Below, piece after piece: positions 41,869 to 49,886 of a stretch of 64,000 nucleotides of DNA. Where the stretch lies: the NCBI GenBank assembly GCA_031552405.1, contig JAVBMN010000001.1, positions 1 to 64,000 of the forward strand, in the 5' to 3' direction. A program made the translations under genes and the position numbers. This DNA comes from UBA1794 sp031552405 (GTDB lineage: Bacteria; Bacteroidota; Bacteroidia; Bacteroidales; Bacteroidaceae). The stretch's first letter is position 1. Every line of letters starts with the position of its first letter. The notes below the pieces were generated by a model, which was not told where the DNA came from, searched no databases, and worked only from the letters and a program-made list of their open reading frames with translations.

Positions 41869-42969
41869 TTAGCGACTAAGACTCACCACGCCATCCATTA
41901 CCTGAAACATGGAAAACTCACCACCCATGCGCTCCAAAATCGAATCCAGGTGTTCCCGGTTTGTATCCGTAATAAATATCTGCCCATATTCCGCGCTCGC
42001 CACCAGACGAATAATCTGCTCCACACGAGTAGCATCCAACTTATCAAAAATATCATCCAACAGCAAAAGCGGCGTGGAAGCACCCTTTTCCTTCAGGAAC
42101 AAGAACTGTGCAAGCTTTAAAGCAATAAGATAACTTTTATTCTGCCCTTGAGATCCTTCCCGTTTCATAGCGTATTCGCCAAGGGTCATATCCAAGTCGT
42201 CTTTATGAATACCATGCAATGTATAGCCTACCACGCATTCTTTGGAACGGCATTCGGCAAGCTGCCCCAACAAAGGTCCCCTGCTTAGATGAGAATTGTA
42301 TGTCAATCCCACTTTTTCTTTTTTCAGGGTGATATCCGAATGTATCCGTTGAAAAAGAGGAATAAATGCATTCAAAAAATGAGAACGTTTCGCATATACA
42401 ACCTGCGCCGCACTGTCCATCATCTCCTCCCAGATAAGAAACAACTCCACATCCACGGGCACTTCCGACCGAAGCAATGCATTACGCTGAATCAAAGCCT
42501 TATTATAGCGAATCAATGCATCCAGATACTCTTTATCATATTGAGAGATCACCATATCCATAAAGCGGCGACGCTCCTCACTGCCACCCGCTATAAGAAT
42601 GGAATCATCAGGAGACACCTGTACAAGAGGAATAAAGCCAATGTGATCCGACAACCGCTGGTATTCTTTCTTATTACGTTTGAACTGTTTCTTCTGTCGC
42701 CGCTTCAAACCACAGAACACTTCCTCTCGTGTGCCATCCTCCATCTCATACAACCCTTGAATCATAAAGAAATCGTTATCATGCCGGATATTCTGAGAAT
42801 CAATAGGATTGCCTGCGCTTTTGCAGAACGAGAGGTAATAAATGGCATCTAGGAGATTTGTCTTCCCCATTCCGTTTTGCCCTACAAAACAGTTCAATTT
42901 GGGAGAAAATACCAGTTCGGCCTCTGCCAGATTCTTATAATTAAGGATGGATAATTGTTTCAGCAGCAT
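41869..42969 (-). CDS. recF: DNA replication and repair protein RecF
   Basis: A 366-residue SMC-like ATPase that helps load RecA at gaps and stalled forks. Walker A is FVGQNGMGKTNLLDAIYYLSF-type (GQNGMGKT near residue 33), the signature region is EGSQGQNKSYLIALKLAQ, and Walker B is LLLLDDIFDKLD. LGEYAMKREGSQGQ is the usual lid before the signature. It is divergent from the TPR gene, with both promoters in the 150-bp gap. Confidence 0.95.
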   Translation of the reverse strand: MLLKQLSILNYKNLAEAELVFSPKLNCFVGQNGMGKTNLLDAIYYLSFCKSAGNPIDSQNIRHDNDFFMIQGLYEMEDGTREEVFCGLKRRQKKQFKRNKKEYQRLSDHIGFIPLVQVSPDDSILIAGGSEERRRFMDMVISQYDKEYLDALIRYNKALIQRNALLRSEVPVDVELFLIWEEMMDSAAQVVYAKRSHFLNAFIPLFQRIHSDITLKKEKVGLTYNSHLSRGPLLGQLAECRSKECVVGYTLHGIHKDDLDMTLGEYAMKREGSQGQNKSYLIALKLAQFLFLKEKGASTPLLLLDDIFDKLDATRVEQIIRLVASAEYGQIFITDTNREHLDSILERMGGEFSMFQVMDGVVSLSR

Positions 42970-42990
42970 TATATCAATTCATTTGATAGG

Positions 42991-42998
42991 CAAAAATA
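42991..42998 (-). promoter_or_regulatory. -7 element for recF
   Basis: The minus strand reads TATTTTTG, 21 bp upstream of the recF start. The plus-strand TATTTTTG at 43062-43069 serves the divergent TPR gene. Confidence 0.6.
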
Positions 42999-43061
42999 GG
43001 TAAAATCCGTCGCCAAGTGAAAAAAAACAGTTCGAAATTTTATTTATACTATGAAAAGAGC

Positions 43062-43069
43062 TATTTTTG
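43062..43069 (+). promoter_or_regulatory. -7 element for the TPR gene
   Basis: TATTTTTG, 52 bp upstream of the start codon at 43122. Confidence 0.55.
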
Positions 43070-43121
43070 CTCCCCGAAATGAATAAACTGTAGATAAATC
43101 AAAAAATAACAATATTTAGAA

Positions 43122-43805
43122 ATGAAAGCCAACAAGCAAGAAAAAGACTTGAACGTAGAACAGAGCTTGAAAAGCGTTGAAACGTTTGCCGAAAAGAACA
43201 AAAGAACTATTTCCGGAGCTATTATTGCCGTACTTCTGCTCATCGGTGGATTCTTTGGCTATATGTACCTCTACATTCAACCTCGTGAAGAAAAGGCCGA
43301 AATTGCCATCTTCAAAGGTGAAGAATACTTTGGAACAGGTGCTTTTAACGAGGCTTTGAACGGCGACAACAAAGGATACATAGGATTCCTGAAGATAGCC
43401 GACCAGTTTAGCGGCACCAAAACCGCCAACTTGGCTAATGCATACGCAGGTATCTGCTATGCACAAATGGGCAAGGACCAGGAAGCTATCAATTACTTGG
43501 ATAAATTCGATTCAAACGACCAAATGGTAGCTCCCGCCATTTTAGGCGCTATCGGCAGCTGTTATGCCAATCTGAACAACTTAGACAAGGGTACAGAATT
43601 CTTGATGAAAGCTGCTAACAAGGCAGACAACAATTCGCTCAGCCCCGTATACCTGTTGCAGGCCGGTCTTATCTACGAGAAGCAAGGAAAAGCAGACAAT
43701 GCATTGAAAGCATACCAAACCATCAAAGATAAGTACTTCAATTCCTATCAGGCAATGGAGATTGATAAGTATATCGAACGCGCTACTTCCGAAACAGCGA
43801 AGTAA
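43122..43805 (+). CDS. Membrane-anchored tetratricopeptide repeat protein
   Basis: A 227-residue protein with a short basic cytoplasmic N-terminus, one membrane helix (about residues 30-52, TISGAIIAVLLLIGGFFGYMYLY) and TPR repeats to the end (ANAYAGICYAQMGKDQEAINYL, PAILGAIGSCYANLNNLDKGTEFL, PVYLLQAGLIYEKQGKADNALKAY). The layout resembles YfgM-type proteins that assist secretion or folding at the inner membrane; the exact role here is unknown. It lies upstream of ribH, 84 bp apart, and may be co-transcribed with it. Confidence 0.75.
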   Translation: MKANKQEKDLNVEQSLKSVETFAEKNKRTISGAIIAVLLLIGGFFGYMYLYIQPREEKAEIAIFKGEEYFGTGAFNEALNGDNKGYIGFLKIADQFSGTKTANLANAYAGICYAQMGKDQEAINYLDKFDSNDQMVAPAILGAIGSCYANLNNLDKGTEFLMKAANKADNNSLSPVYLLQAGLIYEKQGKADNALKAYQTIKDKYFNSYQAMEIDKYIERATSETAK

Positions 43806-43889
43806 TAGTCGGAAACAACTTTTATTATAAATACTATACAAGACAGGGGAGCTAACAACTCCCCTTTTGTATACAACACCCCAAACAAT

Positions 43890-44381
43890 ATGGCCACCGC
43901 GTATCACAACCTGTCAGAGTACAACCCCAACGACCTTACCTTAGAAGGAATCGAGAACAAGCGTTTCGGCATTGTAGTAGCTGAATGGAACGATCACATC
44001 ACCTTCAAACTCCTGGAAGGAGCTGTAGAAACCTTATTGGAACAAGGCGCCCGCAAAGAACACATCCTTGTAAAATACGTGCCTGGAAGCTTCGAGCTTA
44101 TTTACGGTTCCCGCCGGATGAGTCGGAATCACCAGTGTGACGCAGTCATCGCATTGGGTTGCGTAGTACGGGGCGACACGCCGCATTTCGATTACGTGTG
44201 CCAAGGAGCCACACAAGGCATTGCCACTTTAAACGCCGAAGGTACAGTTCCGGTCATTTATGGCCTTATCACCACCAATACTATGGAGCAGGCAGAAGAT
44301 CGTGCCGGCGGAAAACTGGGTAATAAAGGCGTAGAAGCAGCTGTCACTGCAATAAAAATGCTCAAAACATTTGGAGATTAA
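43890..44381 (+). CDS. ribH: 6,7-dimethyl-8-ribityllumazine synthase
   Basis: Condenses the ribitylamino-uracil with dihydroxybutanone phosphate in the penultimate step of riboflavin synthesis, usually as a 60-mer shell. The 163 residues show GIVVAEWND, VPGSFELIYGSRRM, the catalytic region ALGCVVRGDTPHFDYVC with its His, and GLITTNTMEQAEDRAG. The other rib genes are not in the window, so the pathway is scattered. No FMN riboswitch is visible before it. The promoter of the next tRNA pair overlaps its last codons. Confidence 0.96.
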   Translation: MATAYHNLSEYNPNDLTLEGIENKRFGIVVAEWNDHITFKLLEGAVETLLEQGARKEHILVKYVPGSFELIYGSRRMSRNHQCDAVIALGCVVRGDTPHFDYVCQGATQGIATLNAEGTVPVIYGLITTNTMEQAEDRAGGKLGNKGVEAAVTAIKMLKTFGD

Positions 44382-44400
44382 AAAATAAACCCTACCTTTG
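44370..44400 (+). promoter_or_regulatory. Consensus promoter for the tRNA-Tyr/Gly pair
   Basis: TTTG at 44370-44373, inside the ribH 3' end, and TACCTTTG at 44393-44400 with a 19-bp spacer, a perfect match. The first tRNA lies about 100 bp downstream. Confidence 0.85.
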
Positions 44401-44498
44401 CACCGCTTTTAAGAGAAACGGACAGTTCATCTTGTACAAACGAGAAGAACCAAGGAAAGCAAAGCGAAGTCCGGATACATTGACAGCTTAAAAAGAAC

Positions 44499-44581
44499 GG
44501 GTAGTTACCAGAGTGGCCAAATGGGGCAGACTGTAAATCTGCTGGCTTACGCCTACGGTGGTTCGAATCCATCACTACCCA
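44499..44581 (+). tRNA. tRNA-Tyr (GTA)
   Basis: A class II tRNA with acceptor GGGTAGT/ACTACCC, anticodon loop CTGTAAA, long variable arm and T-loop TTCGAAT. Confidence 0.95.
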
Positions 44582-44602
44582 CTTTCTTTTTATCCTATAC
44601 TT

Positions 44603-44675
44603 GCGGAAGTAGCTCAGTTGATAGAGCATTAGCCTTCCAAGCTGAGGGTCGCGGGTTTGAGCCCCGTCTTCCGCT
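44603..44675 (+). tRNA. tRNA-Gly (TCC)
   Basis: A 73-nt cloverleaf with acceptor GCGGAAG/CTTCCGC, anticodon loop CTTCCAA, and T-arm sequence GGTTTGAGCC with G-T pairing. It complements the two tRNA-Gly(GCC) at 24.5 and 24.9 kb. Confidence 0.93.
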
Positions 44676-44679
44676 CCAT

Positions 44680-44709
44680 AAGAGAGGTCCTTTTTAAAGG
44701 GCCTCTCTT
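44680..44709 (+). terminator. Terminator of the tRNA-Tyr/Gly pair
   Basis: AAGAGAGG.CC/GG.CCTCTCTT stem with a short AT loop, followed by CTTTTTG a few bases on. Confidence 0.8.
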
Positions 44710-44750
44710 ATCTTTTTGTCTAAATTGCTGTGAAGTACTATGAAAAAAGC

Positions 44751-44758
44751 TATCTTTG
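44751..44758 (+). promoter_or_regulatory. -7 element for the GH2 gene
   Basis: TATCTTTG, 89 bp before the start codon at 44848. Confidence 0.55.
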
Positions 44759-44847
44759 CAACACATTCTTAGCGTGGGAACATCAACCTCATAGAAACAT
44801 GTAAGTAAGAAACAGATAGAAGTATAGATAACTAATCGATAATAAGC

Positions 44848-47445
44848 ATGAAAAATCAACTTAGCCTCATCGCCTTTTGCACACTGCTTTGCAGTTCGGT
44901 AATGGCTCAGGATGCGGGGCGCACTTCGTTCAATGACGGATGGAAGTTCATGAAAGAAGACCCTGAAAAGGCAGATTCATCCCTCAGTTACAAGCGTATT
45001 AAATCATGGATCCTGCCTACGGGAAATGCATTCCTTGCCGCAGAAAAACAATTCACATGTCCGCAAGAAAAGCTTGACGGAGGTCGGTACGCAACCCCAC
45101 TGTTTGACGATGCCTCTTGGCGTACGCTAAACCTGCCTCACGACTGGGGTATTGAAGGTCCTTTCAAATACGAGTATCCCGGCGAAACCGGCAAGCTGCC
45201 CTGGTGGGGAGTGGCCTGGTACCGCAAAAGCTTCGAGATGGATGTGGCCGATAAAGAGAAACAATTCTATTTAGACATAGACGGCGCCATGTCCTACTCT
45301 ACCGTATGGTGTAACGGCCAGCTGGCCGGAGGATGGGCATATGGTTACAGCTCCTACCGCGTAGACCTGACTCCTTACCTGGTTCCGGGCAAGAAGAACA
45401 CAGTGGCCATCCGCATAGACAATCCCAACGAGTCCAGCCGATGGTATCCCGGAGGCGGAGTATACCGCAATGTGTGGCTTACAAAGACCAATCCTGTAAG
45501 TGTGGCCCAATGGGGTACATTCATCACCACCCCGCAGATATCCAAGCAAGAAGCGACCATTGACCTAAAGATCACCCTGCAAAACAAGAATAGCTCCACC
45601 CAGCCTCTTGTGGTGACTACCTCCATTTACGAGCAGGGCAAAGACGGAAAACCCACAGGCGCCGCCCTTACCAAGAGCGAAATGACACTGCCTGGCATAG
45701 CCAACGGACAAATTCTGTTGCAACAAATGATCCTGAAGCAGCCTAAGCTATGGGATGTGGAAGCCCCCAACCTGTACACTGCAGTAACCACCCTGGAACA
45801 GAATGGCAAGAAAGTGGATGAATATCTCACCTCTTTCGGCGTACGCAGCATCCGCTTTACCACGGATGACGGATTCCACCTGAACGGCCGCAGGGTACAA
45901 CTAAAAGGAGTATGCATGCACCACGACCTGGGAGCGTTGGGAGCAGCCCTGAATGAACGTGCACTGGAACGCCAACTTGAAATCCTGAAAGAGATGGGTG
46001 TTAACGCCCTGCGCACAGCCCACAACCCTCCCGCACCGGAGTTACTGGATATGTGCGATCGCATGGGAATCGTAGTAATCGACGAATTCAGCGATACTTG
46101 GACCATGCCCAAAAAGCCCAATGGCTATGCACTCATCTACAATGACTGGTATGAGCAAGACTTCAAAGCCCTGATACACCGCGACCGTAACCACCCCAGT
46201 GTAATCCTGTGGAGTACCGGAAACGAGATTGGTGAGCAGTACAAGCCCGAGAAATTCTATGTATCGCAGACTCTTACCGACATAGCCCACCGCGAAGACC
46301 CCACACGCCTCACCACCTTTGGCAGCAACCTGCCCGTGGCAGCTAAGAACGACTTCCGTTTCACGGCAGATGTGTTCGGCTTCAATTACAAGCCTCATCT
46401 CTACGGAGAATTCCACCGCGACAATATCTCCATCCCCCTGTACGGCAGCGAAACATCCTCGTGCATCAGCAGCCGTGGCGAATATGCCTTCCCGGTAAGC
46501 AATGACAAGAAGGAAGGTAAGATAGGTTTCCAGATGAGTTCATACGACCTCTACGCTCCCAGCTGGGCTACCACCCCCGACACTGAATTTGCCGGACAGG
46601 AGAAGAACCCCGCCTCCGCAGGTGAGTTTGTATGGACAGGCTTCGACTATCTGGGTGAACCTACCCCATTCAACAGCGACCTCACAGTACTGGTTAACTT
46701 CAGTGACCCTGCCGAGAAGGCACGCGCTGAGAAGGAACTGGCTGAGATTGGCAAGGTACGTGTACCCTCGCGCAGCTCGTATTTTGGAATCGTAGACTTG
46801 GCGGGATTCCCCAAGGACCGTTATTACATATACCAGGCACACTGGCGTCCCGAGCTTCCTATGGCACATATCCTGCCCCACTGGACATGGCCGGAACGTG
46901 TAGGCGAGGTAACTCCCGTACACGTATATACCTCAGGCGATGAAGCAGAACTGTTTATCAACGGTAAATCGCAGGGCCGTAAGAAGAAAGAACAGTACCA
47001 ATACCGTCTGCGCTGGGATGATGTACGTTACGAACCGGGCGAAGTAAAGGTAATAACCTATAAGAACGGTGCCGAATGGGCCACACAGATTGTGAAAACA
47101 GCAGGCAAGGCTGCAGTGCTTAACCTGTCCAGTGACCGCCCTTCCATGAAGGCCGACGGCAAAGACCTGCTCTTTGTAACCGTACGTATACAGGATAAAA
47201 ATGGCAACCTAGCACCACGCGCCCTGAACACCGTCCGCTTCAAAGTAGAAGGTGCAGCCCGCATCGTAGCTACCGACAACGGTGATGCCACAAGCCACGA
47301 GTCCTTCCAGAATCCCTATGTCAAGGCATTCAACGGAATGGCCCTCGTAGTACTTCAGTCTACCGACCAGGCCGGAAGCATCCACCTCACCGCCTCTTCC
47401 AAGGGTATGAGCGATCAGCACATCCAACTGGAAGCCCGGAAATAA
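44848..47445 (+). CDS. Secreted family GH2 glycoside hydrolase (beta-galactosidase-like)
   Basis: An 865-residue periplasmic enzyme with signal peptide SLIAFCTLLCSSVMAQ. Domains in order: GH2 sugar-binding (about 95-225, LPHDWGIEGPF..YRKSFEM), immunoglobulin-like sandwich (230-335), the GH2 TIM barrel starting GFHLNGRRVQLKGVCMHHDLG, and C-terminal DUF4982/Ig-like domains. The acid/base residue is Glu460 in LWSTGNEIGEQ; the nucleophile is probably Glu535 in LYGSETSS. GH2 covers beta-galactosidase, beta-mannosidase and beta-glucuronidase, and the DUF4982 type in Bacteroidetes is mostly beta-galactosidase-like; substrate is inferred. It stands alone between a promoter and an intrinsic terminator, with no SusCD pair nearby. 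Confidence 0.87.
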   Translation: MKNQLSLIAFCTLLCSSVMAQDAGRTSFNDGWKFMKEDPEKADSSLSYKRIKSWILPTGNAFLAAEKQFTCPQEKLDGGRYATPLFDDASWRTLNLPHDWGIEGPFKYEYPGETGKLPWWGVAWYRKSFEMDVADKEKQFYLDIDGAMSYSTVWCNGQLAGGWAYGYSSYRVDLTPYLVPGKKNTVAIRIDNPNESSRWYPGGGVYRNVWLTKTNPVSVAQWGTFITTPQISKQEATIDLKITLQNKNSSTQPLVVTTSIYEQGKDGKPTGAALTKSEMTLPGIANGQILLQQMILKQPKLWDVEAPNLYTAVTTLEQNGKKVDEYLTSFGVRSIRFTTDDGFHLNGRRVQLKGVCMHHDLGALGAALNERALERQLEILKEMGVNALRTAHNPPAPELLDMCDRMGIVVIDEFSDTWTMPKKPNGYALIYNDWYEQDFKALIHRDRNHPSVILWSTGNEIGEQYKPEKFYVSQTLTDIAHREDPTRLTTFGSNLPVAAKNDFRFTADVFGFNYKPHLYGEFHRDNISIPLYGSETSSCISSRGEYAFPVSNDKKEGKIGFQMSSYDLYAPSWATTPDTEFAGQEKNPASAGEFVWTGFDYLGEPTPFNSDLTVLVNFSDPAEKARAEKELAEIGKVRVPSRSSYFGIVDLAGFPKDRYYIYQAHWRPELPMAHILPHWTWPERVGEVTPVHVYTSGDEAELFINGKSQGRKKKEQYQYRLRWDDVRYEPGEVKVITYKNGAEWATQIVKTAGKAAVLNLSSDRPSMKADGKDLLFVTVRIQDKNGNLAPRALNTVRFKVEGAARIVATDNGDATSHESFQNPYVKAFNGMALVVLQSTDQAGSIHLTASSKGMSDQHIQLEARK

Positions 47446-47456
47446 GCTCCACACAA

Positions 47457-47513
47457 AGCCACCGGGGTATAGCACTACCCTACCAAACAAGTGCTAACCC
47501 GGTGGCTCTTTTT
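47457..47513 (+). terminator. Terminator of the GH2 gene
   Basis: AGCCACCGGG..AGCACT / AGTGCT..CCCGGTGGCT, long stem with an internal mismatch, followed by CTTTTT. Confidence 0.85.
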
Positions 47514-47551
47514 ATATACAAAACAGTTATTACCCAGTTAATGCATTCCTT

Positions 47552-48031
47552 ATGAAAATCCTATTTGTATGCCTTGGCAATATTTGCCGTTCCTGCACCG
47601 CCGAAGAGATTATGCGCACCTTCCTGGTTCGCGAAGGAATGGATAGAGAAGTGGAAGTAGATTCCGCCGGAACTGCTGGTTACCACGAAGGAGAGCTGCC
47701 CGACAGCCGCATGCGCGTGCATGCCGCCCGTAGGGAATATTTCCTCACCCATCGGTCGCGTCCGATACAAACGGATGATTTCTACACGTTCGACCTTATT
47801 CTCGGCATGGATGAGAATAACATTTCCCACCTCCGGCAACTAGCTCCCTCCCCCGAAGAAGAAAAGAAGATACAACAAATGGTAAAATATTGCCGCAAAG
47901 GATCACCGGACCATGTGCCCGACCCCTACTATGGTGGAAACGAAGGTTTCGAACGAGTGATTGACATACTGGAAGACGCCTGCCAAGGCCTTTTGGATAA
48001 GTTGAAATCCGGCGAAATAACTGAAGCATAA
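47552..48031 (+). CDS. Low molecular weight protein tyrosine phosphatase
   Basis: A 159-residue LMW-PTP. The P-loop CLGNICRSC holds the nucleophile Cys7 and Arg13, and the general-acid Asp lies in VPDPYYGG near residue 123. LILGMDENNISHLRQLAP and VDSAGTAGYHEGE are also family marks. Bacterial relatives dephosphorylate protein tyrosine kinases involved in polysaccharide export, or act more generally; no such kinase is encoded nearby. It converges on the CE12 gene through a repeat array that can act as terminator. Confidence 0.92.
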   Translation: MKILFVCLGNICRSCTAEEIMRTFLVREGMDREVEVDSAGTAGYHEGELPDSRMRVHAARREYFLTHRSRPIQTDDFYTFDLILGMDENNISHLRQLAPSPEEEKKIQQMVKYCRKGSPDHVPDPYYGGNEGFERVIDILEDACQGLLDKLKSGEITEA

Positions 48032-48044
48032 CCTATACTAAGCA

Positions 48045-48125
48045 CAGGCCTGCAGTCGAACAAACGCAGGCCTGTCTTTTTAAAACGCAGGCCTGAGATT
48101 TCCAAACCTCAGGCCTGCGTTTTTT
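48045..48125. repeat. CAGGCCTG array with a 21-22-bp period, also a terminator
   Basis: CAGGCCTG starts at 48045, 48067, 48088 and 48110 (steps 22, 21, 22). The last two units form AACGCAGGCCTGAG/CTCAGGCCTGCGTT, a 14-bp stem followed by TTTTTT, so the array also looks like a terminator for the upstream phosphatase gene. It shares motif and period with 35346-35510. Confidence 0.85.
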
Positions 48126-48166
48126 CGCCCCGAAGGGCAGTATCTAAGCTACTGTTATATAAGATT

Positions 48167-49798
48167 TTACTTAATATAGGCTTTCAATGGAGAGTCTTTC
48201 TTGTCTAATGCCTTCTTTACCATTGTGGCATTGAGTTGAGCACCCTGCTTGGAGGTATGCGTGTGGTCATTATTATAATAAGCCGTCGCTTTCTTCTGCC
48301 CCTTTTTCTGCAGGAACTCGCCTGTCAGGTTGTGCAGATCCACAAAGTAAGTACCGGTCTCTTCGGCCACCTGGCGGGTCCATTCCCACACGCCATTGGG
48401 GGCGGTGCGGCGTTCCATCTTGCCGTCCTTCCAGATATTACGCGGAGTAAAGCTCACAAGCACAGGGATACCGCCCTTCTCGCGCACGTCACCGATAAAC
48501 TTACGCAGGTACCAGCCGAAGGTATATATCACCTTGTACGTATTTGTTTTCTCCAGGAGATACACATGGCTGGAGTCGCTGATACCTCGTATTTCGCCGC
48601 GGGCTTTGCCCTTCTCTATGTCGCCAATATCGTTATGACCAAACTGGATGAGTACAAAATCGCCGGGCTGAATGGAGTTATACACCTTGTCCCAACGCCC
48701 CTCTTCGAGGAATGTACGCAGACTTCGGCCCGCCATGGCACAATTTGCAGGCGTGATTTTCGTAGTATCGAAGACCGCAGCAGCCTGGCTTCCCCAGCCC
48801 CACATGCCGTTTTCGTTGCGATCTTCGTTCTTCACCGTGGAATCGCCGGTAATGAATACTACAGGCAGGCCGGGGCGACGGCGCAGCCCATCGGCCACAG
48901 GCAGCGTGAGAGGCAGCAGATATTGCTTCAGGTCCAAGCCGGGACATTGCCGGATACCCTCGGCTGCCGAGCGGGCATTGACCTGAGCACCGTACTCACT
49001 GGTATGGATTTTATCCAGATAAAACATATAATTGACCTTATCCGCCCCAAAAGTCTCATACTTACGGGCAGTAATCTCATTGAGATCTACGAAGGGAACT
49101 CCCTCTTCATCGGCCACCTGACGGGCCCAAAGGCCAAAGGTTTCATTGACGCGCACAATGCCTCCACCTTCCACCCACGCATTGCGTGGAGTCAGCGAAA
49201 AGAGTACGGGATGTGCTCCGGCGGCACGTACATCGGCTATGAAGCGACGCATGTATTCACCATAACTGTATACGGTTTCCTGTACGCCAGTTTCCTTAAT
49301 GGTTACCTGCATAGAATCTTTGCCTATACCACGGATAGAGGCACGAGCACGGCCAGAGTCAAAGGGACCGTTGTCATTGTGTCCCAGCTCGATGATCACC
49401 CAGTCGCCCGGCTGCAAAGCCTTCCGCACATTGGGCCACAGCTGGTTGTAGAATGTACGGCTGCTGGTGCCTCCCAAGGCCTGGTTTTCCACTGAGATAC
49501 GGCTTTCATCAAAATACTGCGAGGCATAGAATCCCCAGCCCCACTGGCCGTTATTGCCATTTCCCATCGTACCGGTACGCATGGTGGAGTTACCCACCAG
49601 GAAAAGCACAGGATTCGTGCCCTGACGCGAGGAGCCAGGCACAGGGCGGGCGGTATTGGCCTTGTTCAGGCTGTCCAGCGTAAGATCCGTCACTTTATTG
49701 ACATCTTCCATCGGGCGTATGTCGGCAGAGGTAGTATTCTGCGCTGTGATCGTAGCACTTGCCAGCAGGAAACAGAAAAGAATAGAATAATTTTTCAT
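48167..49798 (-). CDS. Secreted tandem SGNH esterase (CE12-type rhamnogalacturonan acetylesterase)
   Basis: A 543-residue secreted protein from the ATG at 49798, which begins a signal peptide (NYSILFCFLLASATITAQ). Two full SGNH/GDSL hydrolase domains follow. The first shows LVGNSTMRTG (nucleophile in GNS), LGGTSSRTF, IELGHNDNG and DKIHTSEYG. The second shows ITGDSTVKNEDRNENGMWGWG, CAMAGRSLRTF, IQFGHNDIG and DHTHTSKQG. Both therefore keep the catalytic Ser, Gly, Asn and Asp-His. The family CE12 deacetylates pectic rhamnogalacturonan; the tandem form may act on two ester positions (inference). A start 24 bp upstream exists but would spoil the signal peptide. Confidence 0.85.
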   Translation of the reverse strand: MKNYSILFCFLLASATITAQNTTSADIRPMEDVNKVTDLTLDSLNKANTARPVPGSSRQGTNPVLFLVGNSTMRTGTMGNGNNGQWGWGFYASQYFDESRISVENQALGGTSSRTFYNQLWPNVRKALQPGDWVIIELGHNDNGPFDSGRARASIRGIGKDSMQVTIKETGVQETVYSYGEYMRRFIADVRAAGAHPVLFSLTPRNAWVEGGGIVRVNETFGLWARQVADEEGVPFVDLNEITARKYETFGADKVNYMFYLDKIHTSEYGAQVNARSAAEGIRQCPGLDLKQYLLPLTLPVADGLRRRPGLPVVFITGDSTVKNEDRNENGMWGWGSQAAAVFDTTKITPANCAMAGRSLRTFLEEGRWDKVYNSIQPGDFVLIQFGHNDIGDIEKGKARGEIRGISDSSHVYLLEKTNTYKVIYTFGWYLRKFIGDVREKGGIPVLVSFTPRNIWKDGKMERRTAPNGVWEWTRQVAEETGTYFVDLHNLTGEFLQKKGQKKATAYYNNDHTHTSKQGAQLNATMVKKALDKKDSPLKAYIK

Positions 49799-49886
49799 GA
49801 ATTTACGGTTTATTTGGGACAAAAATACGTCTTTTTACTCAATATTTCCGTACTTTTATGCCAAAGTTCTCCTTAATACACAAACT

